From Frankiales bacterium (GTDB lineage Bacteria > Actinomycetota > Actinomycetes > Mycobacteriales > SCTD01), in contig JAOPWP010000156.1 in NCBI GenBank assembly GCA_025965615.1, forward strand, positions 1 through 42,046: DNA of 42,046 nt, in the 5' to 3' direction. Below the pieces are notes generated by a model that worked only from the letters and a program-made list of their open reading frames with translations, was not told where the DNA came from and did not search any database. Below, one piece after another: positions 9,453 to 20,823 of the stretch (its first letter is position 1; each line of letters starts with the position of its first letter). The position numbers and the translations under genes were made by a program.

Positions 9453-11198
9453 GTGCGCGTGATGGCCCAGATGGCGATGGTGATGAACCTCGACAAGTGC
9501 ATCGGCTGCCACACCTGTTCGGTCACCTGCAAGCAGGCGTGGACCAACCGCAGCGGTGTGGAGTACGTCTGGTTCAACAACGTCGAGACCCGGCCCGGTC
9601 AGGGCTACCCGAGGACCTACCAGGACCAGGAGCGCTGGAAGGGTGGTTGGGCGCTGAACAGGCGCGGCAACCTCTCCCTCAAGGCCGGGGGACGGGTCAA
9701 GAAGCTGCTCAGCATCTTCTCCAACCCGCTGATGCCGAGCATCCAGGACTACTACGAACCCTGGACCTACGACTACGAGACCCTGACGAACGCCCCGGCT
9801 CAGGAGCACACCCCGGTCGCCCGACCGAAGTCGCTGATCAGCGGCAAGGACATGAAGGTGCAGTGGTCGGCGAACTGGGACGACAACCTCGCCGGCAGCC
9901 CGGCTCTCACGGTCGAGGACCCGATCCTGAAGACCCTCGGCGACAAGGTGAAGCTCGAGTTCGAGCAGACCTTCATGTTCTACCTCCCGCGCATCTGCGA
10001 GCACTGTCTCAACCCGAGCTGCGCTGCGTCGTGCCCCTCCGGTGCGATCTACAAGCGCGAGGAGGACGGCATCGTCCTGGTCGACCAGGACCGCTGCAAG
10101 GGCTGGCGCATGTGCGTCACGGGCTGTCCCTACAAGAAGATCTACTTCAACCACAGGACCGGCAAGGCGGAGAAGTGCACCTTCTGCTACCCGCGCGTCG
10201 AGGTGGGCATCCCGACCGTCTGCGCCGAGACCTGCGTGGGGCGGCTGCGCTACATCGGCATCGTGCTCTACGACGCGGACCGCGTGCTCGAGGCGGCGTC
10301 GGTGGAGGACGAGCACGAGCTCTACATGGCGCAACGGTCGCTGCTGCTCGACCCCGACGACCCTGAGGTCCAGCGCGAGGCCGAGCTCGCCGGCATCCCG
10401 CGCGACTGGATCACCGCGGCCCAGAAGAGCCCGGTGTGGGCGCTGATCAACCGCTTCGAGATCGCCCTGCCGCTCCACCCGGAGTACCGCACGATGCCGA
10501 TGGTCTGGTACATCCCGCCGCTGTCGCCGGTGGTCGACCGGCTCACCGAGACGGGGCACGACGGCGAGGACGCGAAGAGCCTGTTCGGTGCCATCGACGC
10601 GTTGCGCATCCCCATCTCCTACCTGGCTGAGCTGTTCACCGCCGGCGACCCCAAGCCGGTCCGCGACGTGCTCGCCCGCCTCGCCGCCATGCGCTCGTTC
10701 ATGCGCGACATCAACCTCGGTCGCGAACCGGACGTGTCGATCCCGGACTCGGTCGGCATGACCCCGGAGGACATCGAGGACATGCACCGCCTGCTCGCCA
10801 TCGCGAAGTACGAGGACCGCTACGTCATCCCGACCGCGCATGTCGAGGGCGCCGACCCCCAGGAGCTGGCGCACAAGCTGGAGGAGACCGCCGCGGAGTG
10901 CTCCCTGGACTACGACGGGGGTCCGGGCATGGGCGGTTCCGGACCGTTCGGTGAGAGCTCGGGTGGCGCCAGCCCTCTCGCGGTCGAGAACTTCCACATG
11001 CTCAAGCAGCGGCAGACCAGCGACACCTTCGTCGATCCTGCGGACAAGCGACGCCGGGTGAACCTGCTGAACTGGGACGGCAAGGGGGCGGGCAAGGACC
11101 TGTTCCCACCCCGAGAGGGTGAGCACCGAGGCGCTCCGGACATCGCGCAGGGCGCCGCCGGCACCGACAGCCCCGGTGTCGTGGAGCCCCGCCCGTGA
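9453..11198 (+). CDS. narH: Respiratory nitrate reductase, iron-sulfur beta subunit NarH
   Basis: A 581-residue electron-transfer subunit linking NarI haems to NarG. Four cysteine groups are present: Cys16/19/22/26 (CIGCHTCSVTC), Cys182/185/190/194, Cys215/221/225 with Trp218 in place of the fourth Cys (CKGWRMCVTGC), and Cys242/245/257/261. The Trp substitution is the mark of the 3Fe-4S cluster beside three 4Fe-4S clusters. The GTG at 9453 has AAGGG nine bases upstream and aligns the N-terminus with E. coli NarH; an ATG at 9462 is possible. The protein is about 70 residues longer than E. coli NarH, the excess being a C-terminal Gly/Ser/Pro-rich tail. Confidence 0.95.
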   Translation: MRVMAQMAMVMNLDKCIGCHTCSVTCKQAWTNRSGVEYVWFNNVETRPGQGYPRTYQDQERWKGGWALNRRGNLSLKAGGRVKKLLSIFSNPLMPSIQDYYEPWTYDYETLTNAPAQEHTPVARPKSLISGKDMKVQWSANWDDNLAGSPALTVEDPILKTLGDKVKLEFEQTFMFYLPRICEHCLNPSCAASCPSGAIYKREEDGIVLVDQDRCKGWRMCVTGCPYKKIYFNHRTGKAEKCTFCYPRVEVGIPTVCAETCVGRLRYIGIVLYDADRVLEAASVEDEHELYMAQRSLLLDPDDPEVQREAELAGIPRDWITAAQKSPVWALINRFEIALPLHPEYRTMPMVWYIPPLSPVVDRLTETGHDGEDAKSLFGAIDALRIPISYLAELFTAGDPKPVRDVLARLAAMRSFMRDINLGREPDVSIPDSVGMTPEDIEDMHRLLAIAKYEDRYVIPTAHVEGADPQELAHKLEETAAECSLDYDGGPGMGGSGPFGESSGGASPLAVENFHMLKQRQTSDTFVDPADKRRRVNLLNWDGKGAGKDLFPPREGEHRGAPDIAQGAAGTDSPGVVEPRP

Positions 11199-11851
11199 GG
11201 AGGCTGCGGGGGGTTCGGGGCCCCGAGATGCCGGAGCAGTCCATCGAGGCGGCCCTGCAGGCCGCGTCGCTGCTGCTCGGCTACCCCGAGCGCGAACTGG
11301 TGAGGCAGGTGCCGTTGCTGGACGGCGTCGCCGACCTCCTGCCCGAGTCAGCAGCCGTGCCGCTGCGCCGCATCTGCCGACACCTGAAGTCGACCCCGCT
11401 CCTGAAACTGCAGGTCGACTACACCGAGACGTTCGACCTCCGCCGGCGCTGCTGCCTGTACCTCACCTACTTCTCGCACGGCGACACGCGTCAGCGGGGC
11501 ATGGCCCTGCTCCGGTTCAGCCACGCCTACCGCGCCGCGGGGGTCGACTTCCTGGGCGGCGAGCTGCCCGACCACCTCGCTGTCGTCTGCGAGTTCGCGG
11601 CGACGCACGACCTGACCTCCGGGCTGCGACTGCTCAACGAGCAGCGCGCGGGCATCGAGCTCGTGCGAACGGCGCTGCTCGACATGGGCTCCGCCTACGT
11701 GGACGTGCTCGACCTGGTCCGCGCTGTCCTCCCCGAACCGGCGCCCCGCGACCTGGAGAAGGCACGGGAGCTCGCTCGCTCGGGTCCACCGGAGGAAGAG
11801 GTCGGCCTCGAGCCCTTCGGGCCGCCCGAGCTGATGGGAGGGCGTCGATGA
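11195..11851 (+). CDS. narJ: Nitrate reductase assembly chaperone NarJ
   Basis: A 218-residue cytoplasmic helical chaperone needed to insert the cofactor into NarG and to dock the enzyme to NarI; it is not part of the mature complex. The conserved segment VDYTETFDLRRRCCLYLTYF and the following HGDTRQRG are the family signature. The GTG at 11195 overlaps the narH stop (GTGA); an ATG at 11228 is an alternative that would remove a basic 11-residue extension. The end overlaps narI (ATGA), so narHJI are translationally coupled. Confidence 0.93.
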   Translation: MRRLRGVRGPEMPEQSIEAALQAASLLLGYPERELVRQVPLLDGVADLLPESAAVPLRRICRHLKSTPLLKLQVDYTETFDLRRRCCLYLTYFSHGDTRQRGMALLRFSHAYRAAGVDFLGGELPDHLAVVCEFAATHDLTSGLRLLNEQRAGIELVRTALLDMGSAYVDVLDLVRAVLPEPAPRDLEKARELARSGPPEEEVGLEPFGPPELMGGRR

Positions 11852-12594
11852 CCGGCACCGAGCTGTTGCTGTGGGTGATCGTCCCGTACCTGTGCCTGGC
11901 CGTGTTCGCCGGCGGCCACGTGTGGCGCTACCGCTACGACAAGTTCGGGTGGACGACCCGGTCCAGCCAGCTCTACGAACGACGCCTGCTGCGGATCGCC
12001 AGCCCGCTGTTCCACTTCGGGATCCTCGCGGCACTCGGCGGCCACGTCATGGGGCTGCTCATCCCCAAGTCGTGGACCGAGGCGGCAGGGGTGCCCGAGG
12101 TCGCCTACCACGCCGTCTCGCTCACCTTCGGGACCATCGCCGGCGTCGGCACCGTCGTGGGCATGGCGCTGCTGATCTACCGGCGCCGCACGGTCGGCCC
12201 GGTCTTCTCGGCGACGACCAGGAACGACAAGATGATGTACGTCTTCCTCGCCGTGACGATCGTGCTCGGGCTGGTGACGACCGTGCTGACGAACCTGACC
12301 GGCCATCCGCACGACTACCGCGAGACGGTGTCGCCGTACTTCCGCTCCGTGTTCTACCTGCAGCCGCAGGGCGAGCTCATGGCCGAGGCGCCGCTGGGCT
12401 TCCAGCTGCACGTGATGTCGGCGTGGCTGCTGCTCGCGATCTGGCCCTTCACCCGCCTGGTTCACGTCTTCAGCGCACCGGTCGGATACCTGACGCGGCC
12501 CTACATCCCGTACCGCTCGCGCGACGACGTGGCCGGCTCGCGCAAGGTCAAGCCGGGATGGGAACCGGTTGCCACGTCGAGCCGTCGTCCGTGA
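11848..12594 (+). CDS. narI: Nitrate reductase membrane subunit NarI (cytochrome b)
   Basis: A 248-residue, five-helix di-haem b subunit that oxidises menaquinol and passes electrons to NarH. The four axial His ligands are at 56 and 66 (HFGILAALGGH) and at 188 and 206 (LHVMSAWLLL ... RLVH), almost the same positions as in E. coli (56, 66, 187, 205). The first helix (LLLWVIVPYLCLAVFAGG) follows the start directly, supporting the ATG at 11848 rather than the much longer upstream open frame. It closes the nar operon. Confidence 0.95.
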   Translation: MTGTELLLWVIVPYLCLAVFAGGHVWRYRYDKFGWTTRSSQLYERRLLRIASPLFHFGILAALGGHVMGLLIPKSWTEAAGVPEVAYHAVSLTFGTIAGVGTVVGMALLIYRRRTVGPVFSATTRNDKMMYVFLAVTIVLGLVTTVLTNLTGHPHDYRETVSPYFRSVFYLQPQGELMAEAPLGFQLHVMSAWLLLAIWPFTRLVHVFSAPVGYLTRPYIPYRSRDDVAGSRKVKPGWEPVATSSRRP

Positions 12595-12623
12595 GCGCGT
12601 CGCCGTGTGGGTAGGGCGGAAGG

Positions 12624-12637
12624 GTGACCTAAGACCC
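12624..12637. promoter_or_regulatory. Degenerate DevR-type box upstream of the PNPOx-like gene
   Basis: GTGACCTAAGACCC matches the DevR consensus GGGACY-WW-RGTCCC at 12 of 14 positions; the two mismatches are symmetric (second base from the left and fourth from the right). It is 36 bases before the ATG at 12673. A still weaker half-like site (GGGACCACAGACCA) follows at 12652-12665. Support is by similarity and context only. Confidence 0.4.
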
Positions 12638-12672
12638 TGTTCGCGGACCGCGGGACCACAGACCATGGGCCC

Positions 12673-13113
12673 ATGATCGAGACCGAGCACGGGGCCAGTG
12701 AGCTCTCCCGGGACGCGTGCCTGGCCCTGCTCCCGACCGTTCCCTTCGGCAGGCTCGTCTTCACCGAGGGCGCTCTTCCAGCGCTGCTGACCGTCAACTT
12801 CGTGCTCGACCCCGTGGGCGTGGTCATCCGGACCACGCAGGGGAGTCGGATCTGCCGGGCGGCGAACTCCTCCGTCGTCGCCTTCCAGGCCGACGTCATC
12901 GACCCGGTGCGACGCAGCGGGTGGACCGTGACGGTGGTCGGCAAGGCCACCGTCGTGACCGACCCGCTGCTCGTCACGCGCCTGGCCGGCCTGCCGCTCA
13001 GCACCTGGGTGTCCGGCGAGCGCAACACGTTCGTCGTGGTGGACGTGGGGCTCGTCAGCGGGCTCCGCCTCGGCGGCGCCGAGCTGGCCCACGACGCCAC
13101 GTCAGCCGTGTGA
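12673..13113 (+). CDS. PNPOx-like flavin/deazaflavin-binding protein
   Basis: A 146-residue split-barrel protein of the pyridoxamine-5'-phosphate oxidase-like superfamily. Visible family features are the opening CLALLPTVPFGRLVF, the strand ALLTVNFVLDPVGVVIRT, and SGWTVTVVGKATVV in the second half. Members bind FMN or F420 and act as small oxidoreductases; a catalytic role here is not proven. Similar proteins are common in DevR regulons, and a degenerate DevR-type box precedes it. It converges with the acg-like gene, 16 bases apart. No clear RBS precedes the ATG. Confidence 0.78.
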   Translation: MIETEHGASELSRDACLALLPTVPFGRLVFTEGALPALLTVNFVLDPVGVVIRTTQGSRICRAANSSVVAFQADVIDPVRRSGWTVTVVGKATVVTDPLLVTRLAGLPLSTWVSGERNTFVVVDVGLVSGLRLGGAELAHDATSAV

Positions 13114-13129
13114 CGGCCACACCGACGTC

Positions 13130-16525
<3,396 letters not shown>

Positions 16526-16573
16526 GCCCCATCCTGGCACCTCTTCGGGGGTCCGGGCGCGCCCGTGACGTGG

Positions 16574-16906
16574 CTACCCGTGCTTGACGACGGTCAGGAG
16601 CACCGCCGCGTCGTCCATCGCCTCGAGGCTGTGCCGCTCCTGAGGGACCACCAGCAGGTCGCCCGGGCTCCCCTCCCAGCTCGTCGGACCGGCCGTCAGG
16701 CGGACCCGGCCGGACAGGACGTGCACGGTGGCCTCGCCGGGGTTCTCGTGCTCGGCCAGCGATCTGCCGGCGGCCAGGGCGATGACGGTCTGCCGCAGGG
16801 AGTGCTCGTGCCCGCCGTACACGGTCTCGGCCGCCCGGCCGCTGGAGGCCGTCGCCGCCTTCCGGCCCTGCTCGCGTGCCGCTGCCACCAGGCTGAGCTT
16901 GAACAT
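16574..16906 (-). CDS. Small single-domain cupin protein
   Basis: A 110-residue protein with one cupin barrel. Motif 1 is degraded (SLAEHENPGEATVHVLSGRV, with His and Glu residues that could bind a metal) and motif 2 is PGDLLVVPQERHSLEA. Small cupins of this type often lead or accompany devR-regulon operons; their ligand is not known. It is the first gene of the leftward cupin-devR-devS-acg operon, 48 bases before devR. Two DevR-type palindromes lie about 85 and 105 bases upstream of its ATG. Confidence 0.78.
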   Translation of the reverse strand: MFKLSLVAAAREQGRKAATASSGRAAETVYGGHEHSLRQTVIALAAGRSLAEHENPGEATVHVLSGRVRLTAGPTSWEGSPGDLLVVPQERHSLEAMDDAAVLLTVVKHG

Positions 16907-16989
16907 CGCTTCCAGCTCTCGATCCGGACGGTCCGCTGAACGCCATCCGCCTGCACCGTCAGTGTCGAGCCCGCGCGCGCCCTCCCCCC

Positions 16990-17003
16990 GGGACCTTGGT
17001 CCC
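16990..17003. promoter_or_regulatory. DevR/DosR-type box 1 in the devR divergent promoter
   Basis: GGGACCTTGGTCCC, identical to the narK box. The symmetry extends outward: ten-base arms CCCCGGGACC and GGTCCCGGGG surround TT between 16986 and 17007. It sits between the cupin-devRS operon and the membrane-protein/ADH operon, so it could serve both directions and give DevR autoregulation. Confidence 0.75.
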
Positions 17004-17011
17004 GGGGCGCA

Positions 17012-17025
17012 GGGACCTTGGCCCG
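17012..17025. promoter_or_regulatory. DevR/DosR-type box 2 in the devR divergent promoter
   Basis: GGGACCTTGGCCCG, a slightly degenerate copy of box 1 placed 22 bases (about two helical turns) further right, so two DevR dimers could bind the same DNA face cooperatively. It is about 109 bases before the ATG of the rightward gene. Confidence 0.65.
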
Positions 17026-17133
17026 CATCGGTCCGGCCCCAGGCTGACGACCCTGGAGCCGAGCCCGCGAGGGCCGATCGGCTGAGCCACCGGAACCCCG
17101 GTGCCCAGGGCCGTCTGACCCGATGGAGATCAC

Positions 17134-17625
17134 ATGACCAGCGCCGCCCCCGAGCGTCCCCGCACCGTCGACCTCGACAGCAGCCCCAGGACCCACACCA
17201 AGAGCGGGGGCGACCGTCGCGTCGGCCTGCTCGGCACCCTGGTCATGGTTGCCGGGCTCATCTTGAGCCTGTCCGGAGCCGGCACCTGGACCCTGGTCCA
17301 GACGAGCCTGTCCGACGAGAACGTCACGGTCGCCGAGGATGCCGGCAGCTTCGCCGGCCAGCACGTGAACGGACCGTTCACGGCCTACGCCGAGGCCCAG
17401 ATCATCGAGAAGCACGCCCTGGAGTCAGCGGGCGGCAAGACCTACTCCCAGATGGACCGGACCGATCCGGCCCGCGCCAGCGTCATGAACGGCTCGTTCC
17501 TGCGAGCCAGCCTGTTCACCAGCGTGGTGTCGTTCGGCATCGCGGCCATGGCCGTGGGCCTGGGCGTCGTCTTCATGCTCATCGGCTACGCCCTGCGCAG
17601 CCTGGGACGTCCGACGGCCGCCTGA
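17134..17625 (+). CDS. Two-helix membrane protein of unknown function
   Basis: A 163-residue protein with a polar N-terminus, a first hydrophobic helix (about 31-52, LLGTLVMVAGLILSLSGAGT), a roughly 70-residue polar segment (DENVTVAEDAGSFAGQHVNG ...), and a second helix (about 131-152, FGIAAMAVGLGVVFMLIGYA). The polar part should face outside if the N-terminus is inside. Proteins of this layout are sometimes named LigA-like in actinobacteria, but nothing here supports a ring-opening dioxygenase. GGAGA precedes the ATG. It is the first gene right of the twin DevR boxes and 68 bases upstream of the alcohol dehydrogenase gene. Confidence 0.72.
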   Translation: MTSAAPERPRTVDLDSSPRTHTKSGGDRRVGLLGTLVMVAGLILSLSGAGTWTLVQTSLSDENVTVAEDAGSFAGQHVNGPFTAYAEAQIIEKHALESAGGKTYSQMDRTDPARASVMNGSFLRASLFTSVVSFGIAAMAVGLGVVFMLIGYALRSLGRPTAA

Positions 17626-17693
17626 GCTCAGGTACCCCTGCACGTACGACCGGCGACGGCACCCCGGCGCCGACCTCCGACCAAGGAGCGGAC

Positions 17694-18743
17694 ATGAAGG
17701 CCCTCGTCTACCACGGCCCCGGCGCCAAGAGCTGGGACGACGTCCCGGACCCGAAGATCATCGACAGCACGGACGCCATCGTCCGCGTCGACACGACGAC
17801 CCTGTGCGGCACCGACCTGCACATCCTCAAGGGCGACGTGCCGACGGTCACGGAGGGCCGGATCCTCGGTCACGAGGCGGTCGGCACGATCGTCGACGTC
17901 GGCGCGGCCGTGAGCTCGGTCAAGGCGGGCGACCGCGTCCTCGTCTCGTGCGTCAGCGCCTGCGGGCGCTGCCGCTACTGCCGTGAGGGCCACTACGGCC
18001 AGTGCCTGGGCGGTGGTGGCTGGATCCTCGGCAACACCATCGACGGGACGCAGGCCGAGCTGGTCCGGGTCCCGTTCGCGGACACCTCCACCTACCTGCT
18101 CCCCGCCGGTCTGGACGACGAGTCGGCGCTCATGCTGTCCGACATCCTCCCGACCGCGTACGAGGTCGGTGTCGTCAACGGGGGCATCTCACCCGGTGAC
18201 GTCGTGGCGGTCGTCGGTGCAGGGCCGATCGGACTCGCTGCGGTGCTCGCGGCCCGGCTGTTCAGCCCGGCTCACGTCGTGGCGATCGACCTGGTCGACT
18301 CGCGCCTCGAGGCGGCGAAGCAGTTCGGCGCCGACATCACGATCAACCCGTCCCGCGAGGACCCGGCCGAGCAGCTCGCCACCCTCACGGGCGGGCTGGG
18401 CGTGGACGTCGCGGTCGAGGCCGTCGGCGTCCCCGGGACCTTCGAGACGTGCACCCGCCTGGTGAGGCCCGGCGGCCGCGTCGCGAACGTCGGCGTGCAC
18501 GGGTCCCCGGCGGTCCTCCACCTGGAGGAGCTGTGGTCCCGCAACGTCACGATCACGACCGGGCTCGTCGACACGTGGTCGACCCCGACACTGCTCAAGC
18601 TCGTGGTGTCCGGCCAGCTGGAGGCGAAGCGCTTCGTCACGCACCGGTTCGACCTGGCGGACGTCCTCGACGCCTACGACACCTTCGGGCGGGCCGCTGA
18701 CACGGGGGCCCTGAAGGTCGTCCTCACCGGCGCCTCGGGCTGA
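17694..18743 (+). CDS. Zinc-dependent alcohol dehydrogenase
   Basis: A 349-residue medium-chain dehydrogenase that interconverts an alcohol and an aldehyde or ketone with NAD(P). Catalytic zinc ligands include Cys38 (TLCGTDLH) and His60-Glu61 (LGHEAVG); the structural zinc site is Cys90, Cys93, Cys96 and Cys104 (CGRCRYCREGHYGQC). The Rossmann motif is VVGAGPIGLAAV, with Asp at the end of the next strand (VAIDLVDSR), favouring NAD. The ATG at 17694 follows AAGGAG. Located downstream of DevR boxes, it probably disposes of reductant by fermentation during oxygen shortage. The open frame starts much further upstream, but that stretch overlaps the preceding gene. Confidence 0.9.
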   Translation: MKALVYHGPGAKSWDDVPDPKIIDSTDAIVRVDTTTLCGTDLHILKGDVPTVTEGRILGHEAVGTIVDVGAAVSSVKAGDRVLVSCVSACGRCRYCREGHYGQCLGGGGWILGNTIDGTQAELVRVPFADTSTYLLPAGLDDESALMLSDILPTAYEVGVVNGGISPGDVVAVVGAGPIGLAAVLAARLFSPAHVVAIDLVDSRLEAAKQFGADITINPSREDPAEQLATLTGGLGVDVAVEAVGVPGTFETCTRLVRPGGRVANVGVHGSPAVLHLEELWSRNVTITTGLVDTWSTPTLLKLVVSGQLEAKRFVTHRFDLADVLDAYDTFGRAADTGALKVVLTGASG

Positions 18744-18753
18744 GGTCGCTCCC

Positions 18754-19395
18754 GTGGACGGGCGCGCTGCAGGGACGACAGGTCCGGCGCGCCACGGATC
18801 CGACCGAGGTCACGTCGACCTGTTCTGGCTCCCCCTGGGAGCCGGCGGTCGGTCCGTCCGGGCGAGCGGGGTGGTCTTCGAGTCCGCGTCCGCCCGCATG
18901 GGCGGCCGGCCCCGCTGCGACCTCTACCACTCGGCGTTGGAGGTGGCCCTCGGGTCCGAGCGCTTCGTGGTCGAGATGACGCCCGTCCGGCGCGGTGGCG
19001 CCGGGCGGGGCGTCGTGTGCGAGGGCCCGGTCGGGAGTCCGTGGCTGGGACGCTCGCGGCTGTTCCGCTACGAGGTGCGCCGCTGGCAGGGCGGCACCAT
19101 CGGCGACGTGGCCGAGGCGGTGAAGAGCCCCGTGCTGGTCAGTGACGACGCAGGCACGGCGGGGCGCCTGCTTGACCTGGTCGTCGAGTTCCCTGCGCGC
19201 ACCTGGGGCCGGGACGAGCAGGGCACCGGGGAGATGTGGAACTCCAACTCGCTCACCGCGTGGCTCCTGTCGCGGACCGGCCACGACGTCGCCGGCATCG
19301 CACCTCCCGGGCACGGGCGAGCCCCGGGGTGGTCAGCTGGGCTCGTGGTGGCTCGGCGCCAGGAGGCGTCCGACCGGTCGTGGGTCGCGAGATGA
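18754..19395 (+). CDS. Conserved protein of unknown function (His ... NSNS motif)
   Basis: A 213-residue soluble protein. It has DLYHSALEVAL around residue 58 and EMWNSNSLTAWLLSRTG around residue 163, followed by PPGHGRAPGW. The order of an early His after a Tyr and a late NxNS before a helix resembles circularly permuted papain-like proteins (LRAT/PPPDE type), in which the second motif would carry the catalytic Cys; here a Ser stands there. This fold assignment is a guess. GAGG precedes the GTG start. It begins 10 bases after the ADH stop and is presumably in the same operon. Confidence 0.6.
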   Translation: MDGRAAGTTGPARHGSDRGHVDLFWLPLGAGGRSVRASGVVFESASARMGGRPRCDLYHSALEVALGSERFVVEMTPVRRGGAGRGVVCEGPVGSPWLGRSRLFRYEVRRWQGGTIGDVAEAVKSPVLVSDDAGTAGRLLDLVVEFPARTWGRDEQGTGEMWNSNSLTAWLLSRTGHDVAGIAPPGHGRAPGWSAGLVVARRQEASDRSWVAR

Positions 19396-19563
19396 CGCGT
19401 CTGGCGGTTGCCGTCCCGAGGACGGCCGGGCCGTGAGCCATGATGCGCTGGGGACAGCCTCCTGGTCTCCCGTACGGCGAGTTCTTCCGGGCAGGTCGGA
19501 CCACCACGACCTCCTGCTGACCGGCGCGGTGCGCGTCAGCCGGCCCCTGAGGTAGGACAGAGC

Positions 19564-20823
19564 ATGCGGACGATCAGCCCCGAGGGGCTCGCACGGACCC
19601 TGTCGGCCCTCCCGCAGGTGGAGCCGCGGGTGGTGACCAGCGGCAACGCCGCCACGCACCTCGACGCCCTCGGCGTCGTCGACGGGGCTCTGGAGCGCTA
19701 CCGGCTGTTCCTGCTGAACGCCCCGCTCGGTGTGCCGAGCCGGCCCGGCGTCACGCTGGAGACGCCTTTCGTCGGACCGGGACAGCGCGACCAGCCAGGG
19801 CTCGCCTACGTCCCGGCCAGGCTGTCGCTCGTCCCGCTCCTGTTCGGTGGACGTCGTCCCCCGGACGTCGTCGTGCTCCACACCACGACGCCGCGCGCGG
19901 GGACCGTCAGCCTGGGCATCGAGGTGAACATCCTGCCGGCGGCGATCGAGCAGGCCCGGGCCCGGGGCGGCCTCGTCGTCGCCGTCATGAACCCGGCGAT
20001 GCCCTTCACGTACGGCGACGCGGTCCTCCCGGTCGACGAGGTCGACCTCGCGGTCGAGATGCCGTACCCGCTGCCGTCCCCCGGGGTGCGCGCGCGGGAC
20101 GACGTGTCGCAGGCGATCGGCGACCGGGTCGCCGCTCTCGTCCCGAACGGGGCCACCCTGCAGCTCGGGATCGGCGCCGTGCCCGACGCGACCCTGGCGG
20201 CGCTCGGCAGCCACCGCTCCCTGCGCGTGTTCACGGAGATGTTCAGCGACGGCGTCCTCGACCTGCACCGCCGGGGCGTCCTCGACGCGGAGGCGCGGCT
20301 CGTGAGCTCGTTCCTGATGGGCTCACCCGAGCTCTACGCGTGGGTCGACCGCAACCCCTCGGTCCGGGTCCTGCGGACCGAGAAGACCAACGACCCCTCC
20401 GTCATCGCTCGCCAGCGCGCCATGACGTCGGTGAACACCGCCATGCAGATCGACCTGTACGCCCAGGCGAACGCCTCACGCCGTCCCGGAGGGAGCATCT
20501 TCTCGGGGTTCGGCGGCTCGACGGACTTCATCGTGGGGGCGCTGCACTCCTCCGGCGGCCAGGCCCTCTTGGCGCTTGCCTCGTGGCACCCGAAGGCCGG
20601 GGTCTCGACGGTGGTCGAGCTCGTCGACGGCCCGGTCACGTCGTTCCAGCACTCGGCCCTGGTGACCGAGCAGGGAGTGGCTCAGGTCTTCGGCGGGAGC
20701 CAGGCCGAGCAGGCCCAGGCGGTCCTCGGTGTGGCGCACCCGCGGGTCCGCGACGCGCTCCGGGCAGCCGCGCAGCGCCGTGGGCTGATCGCCGAGGGGG
20801 TCAGCCCAGCCGCCGGCCGGTGA
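19564..20823 (+). CDS. Acetyl-CoA hydrolase/4-hydroxybutyrate CoA-transferase family protein
   Basis: A 419-residue family I-type CoA-transferase or hydrolase. The N-terminal domain has RVVTSGNAATHLDAL and VLHTTTPRAGTVSLGIEVN; the C-terminal domain has LQLGIGAVPDA, then VFTEMFSDGVLDL, where Glu225 is at the position of the catalytic Glu that forms the CoA thioester. It also has SIFSGFGGSTDFI, the oxyanion/CoA region. It could move CoA between acetate and another short acid in anaerobic metabolism. GAGGTAGGA precedes the ATG. Its end overlaps the end of the convergent PNPOx-like gene by 23 bases. The 168 bases upstream hold no clear promoter. Confidence 0.85.
   Translation: MRTISPEGLARTLSALPQVEPRVVTSGNAATHLDALGVVDGALERYRLFLLNAPLGVPSRPGVTLETPFVGPGQRDQPGLAYVPARLSLVPLLFGGRRPPDVVVLHTTTPRAGTVSLGIEVNILPAAIEQARARGGLVVAVMNPAMPFTYGDAVLPVDEVDLAVEMPYPLPSPGVRARDDVSQAIGDRVAALVPNGATLQLGIGAVPDATLAALGSHRSLRVFTEMFSDGVLDLHRRGVLDAEARLVSSFLMGSPELYAWVDRNPSVRVLRTEKTNDPSVIARQRAMTSVNTAMQIDLYAQANASRRPGGSIFSGFGGSTDFIVGALHSSGGQALLALASWHPKAGVSTVVELVDGPVTSFQHSALVTEQGVAQVFGGSQAEQAQAVLGVAHPRVRDALRAAAQRRGLIAEGVSPAAGR

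Noticed and set aside
11119-11847. Upstream extension of the narI frame
   Set aside because: It overlaps narH and narJ; NarI begins with its first membrane helix at 11848 and the haem His positions match the family only with that start.
12652-12665. GGGACCACAGACCA as a separate DevR box
   Set aside because: Only about 10 of 14 positions fit and the right half-site is poor; mentioned only as a possible weak partner of the site at 12624.
17134-17625. Naming the two-helix membrane protein a LigA ring-opening dioxygenase
   Set aside because: No catalytic residues or fold of extradiol dioxygenases are visible; such labels spread by database inheritance.
19440-19520. Short plus-strand frame (MMRWGQPPGLPYGEFF...) before the CoA-transferase gene
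   Set aside because: Only 26 codons, no RBS and no known family.
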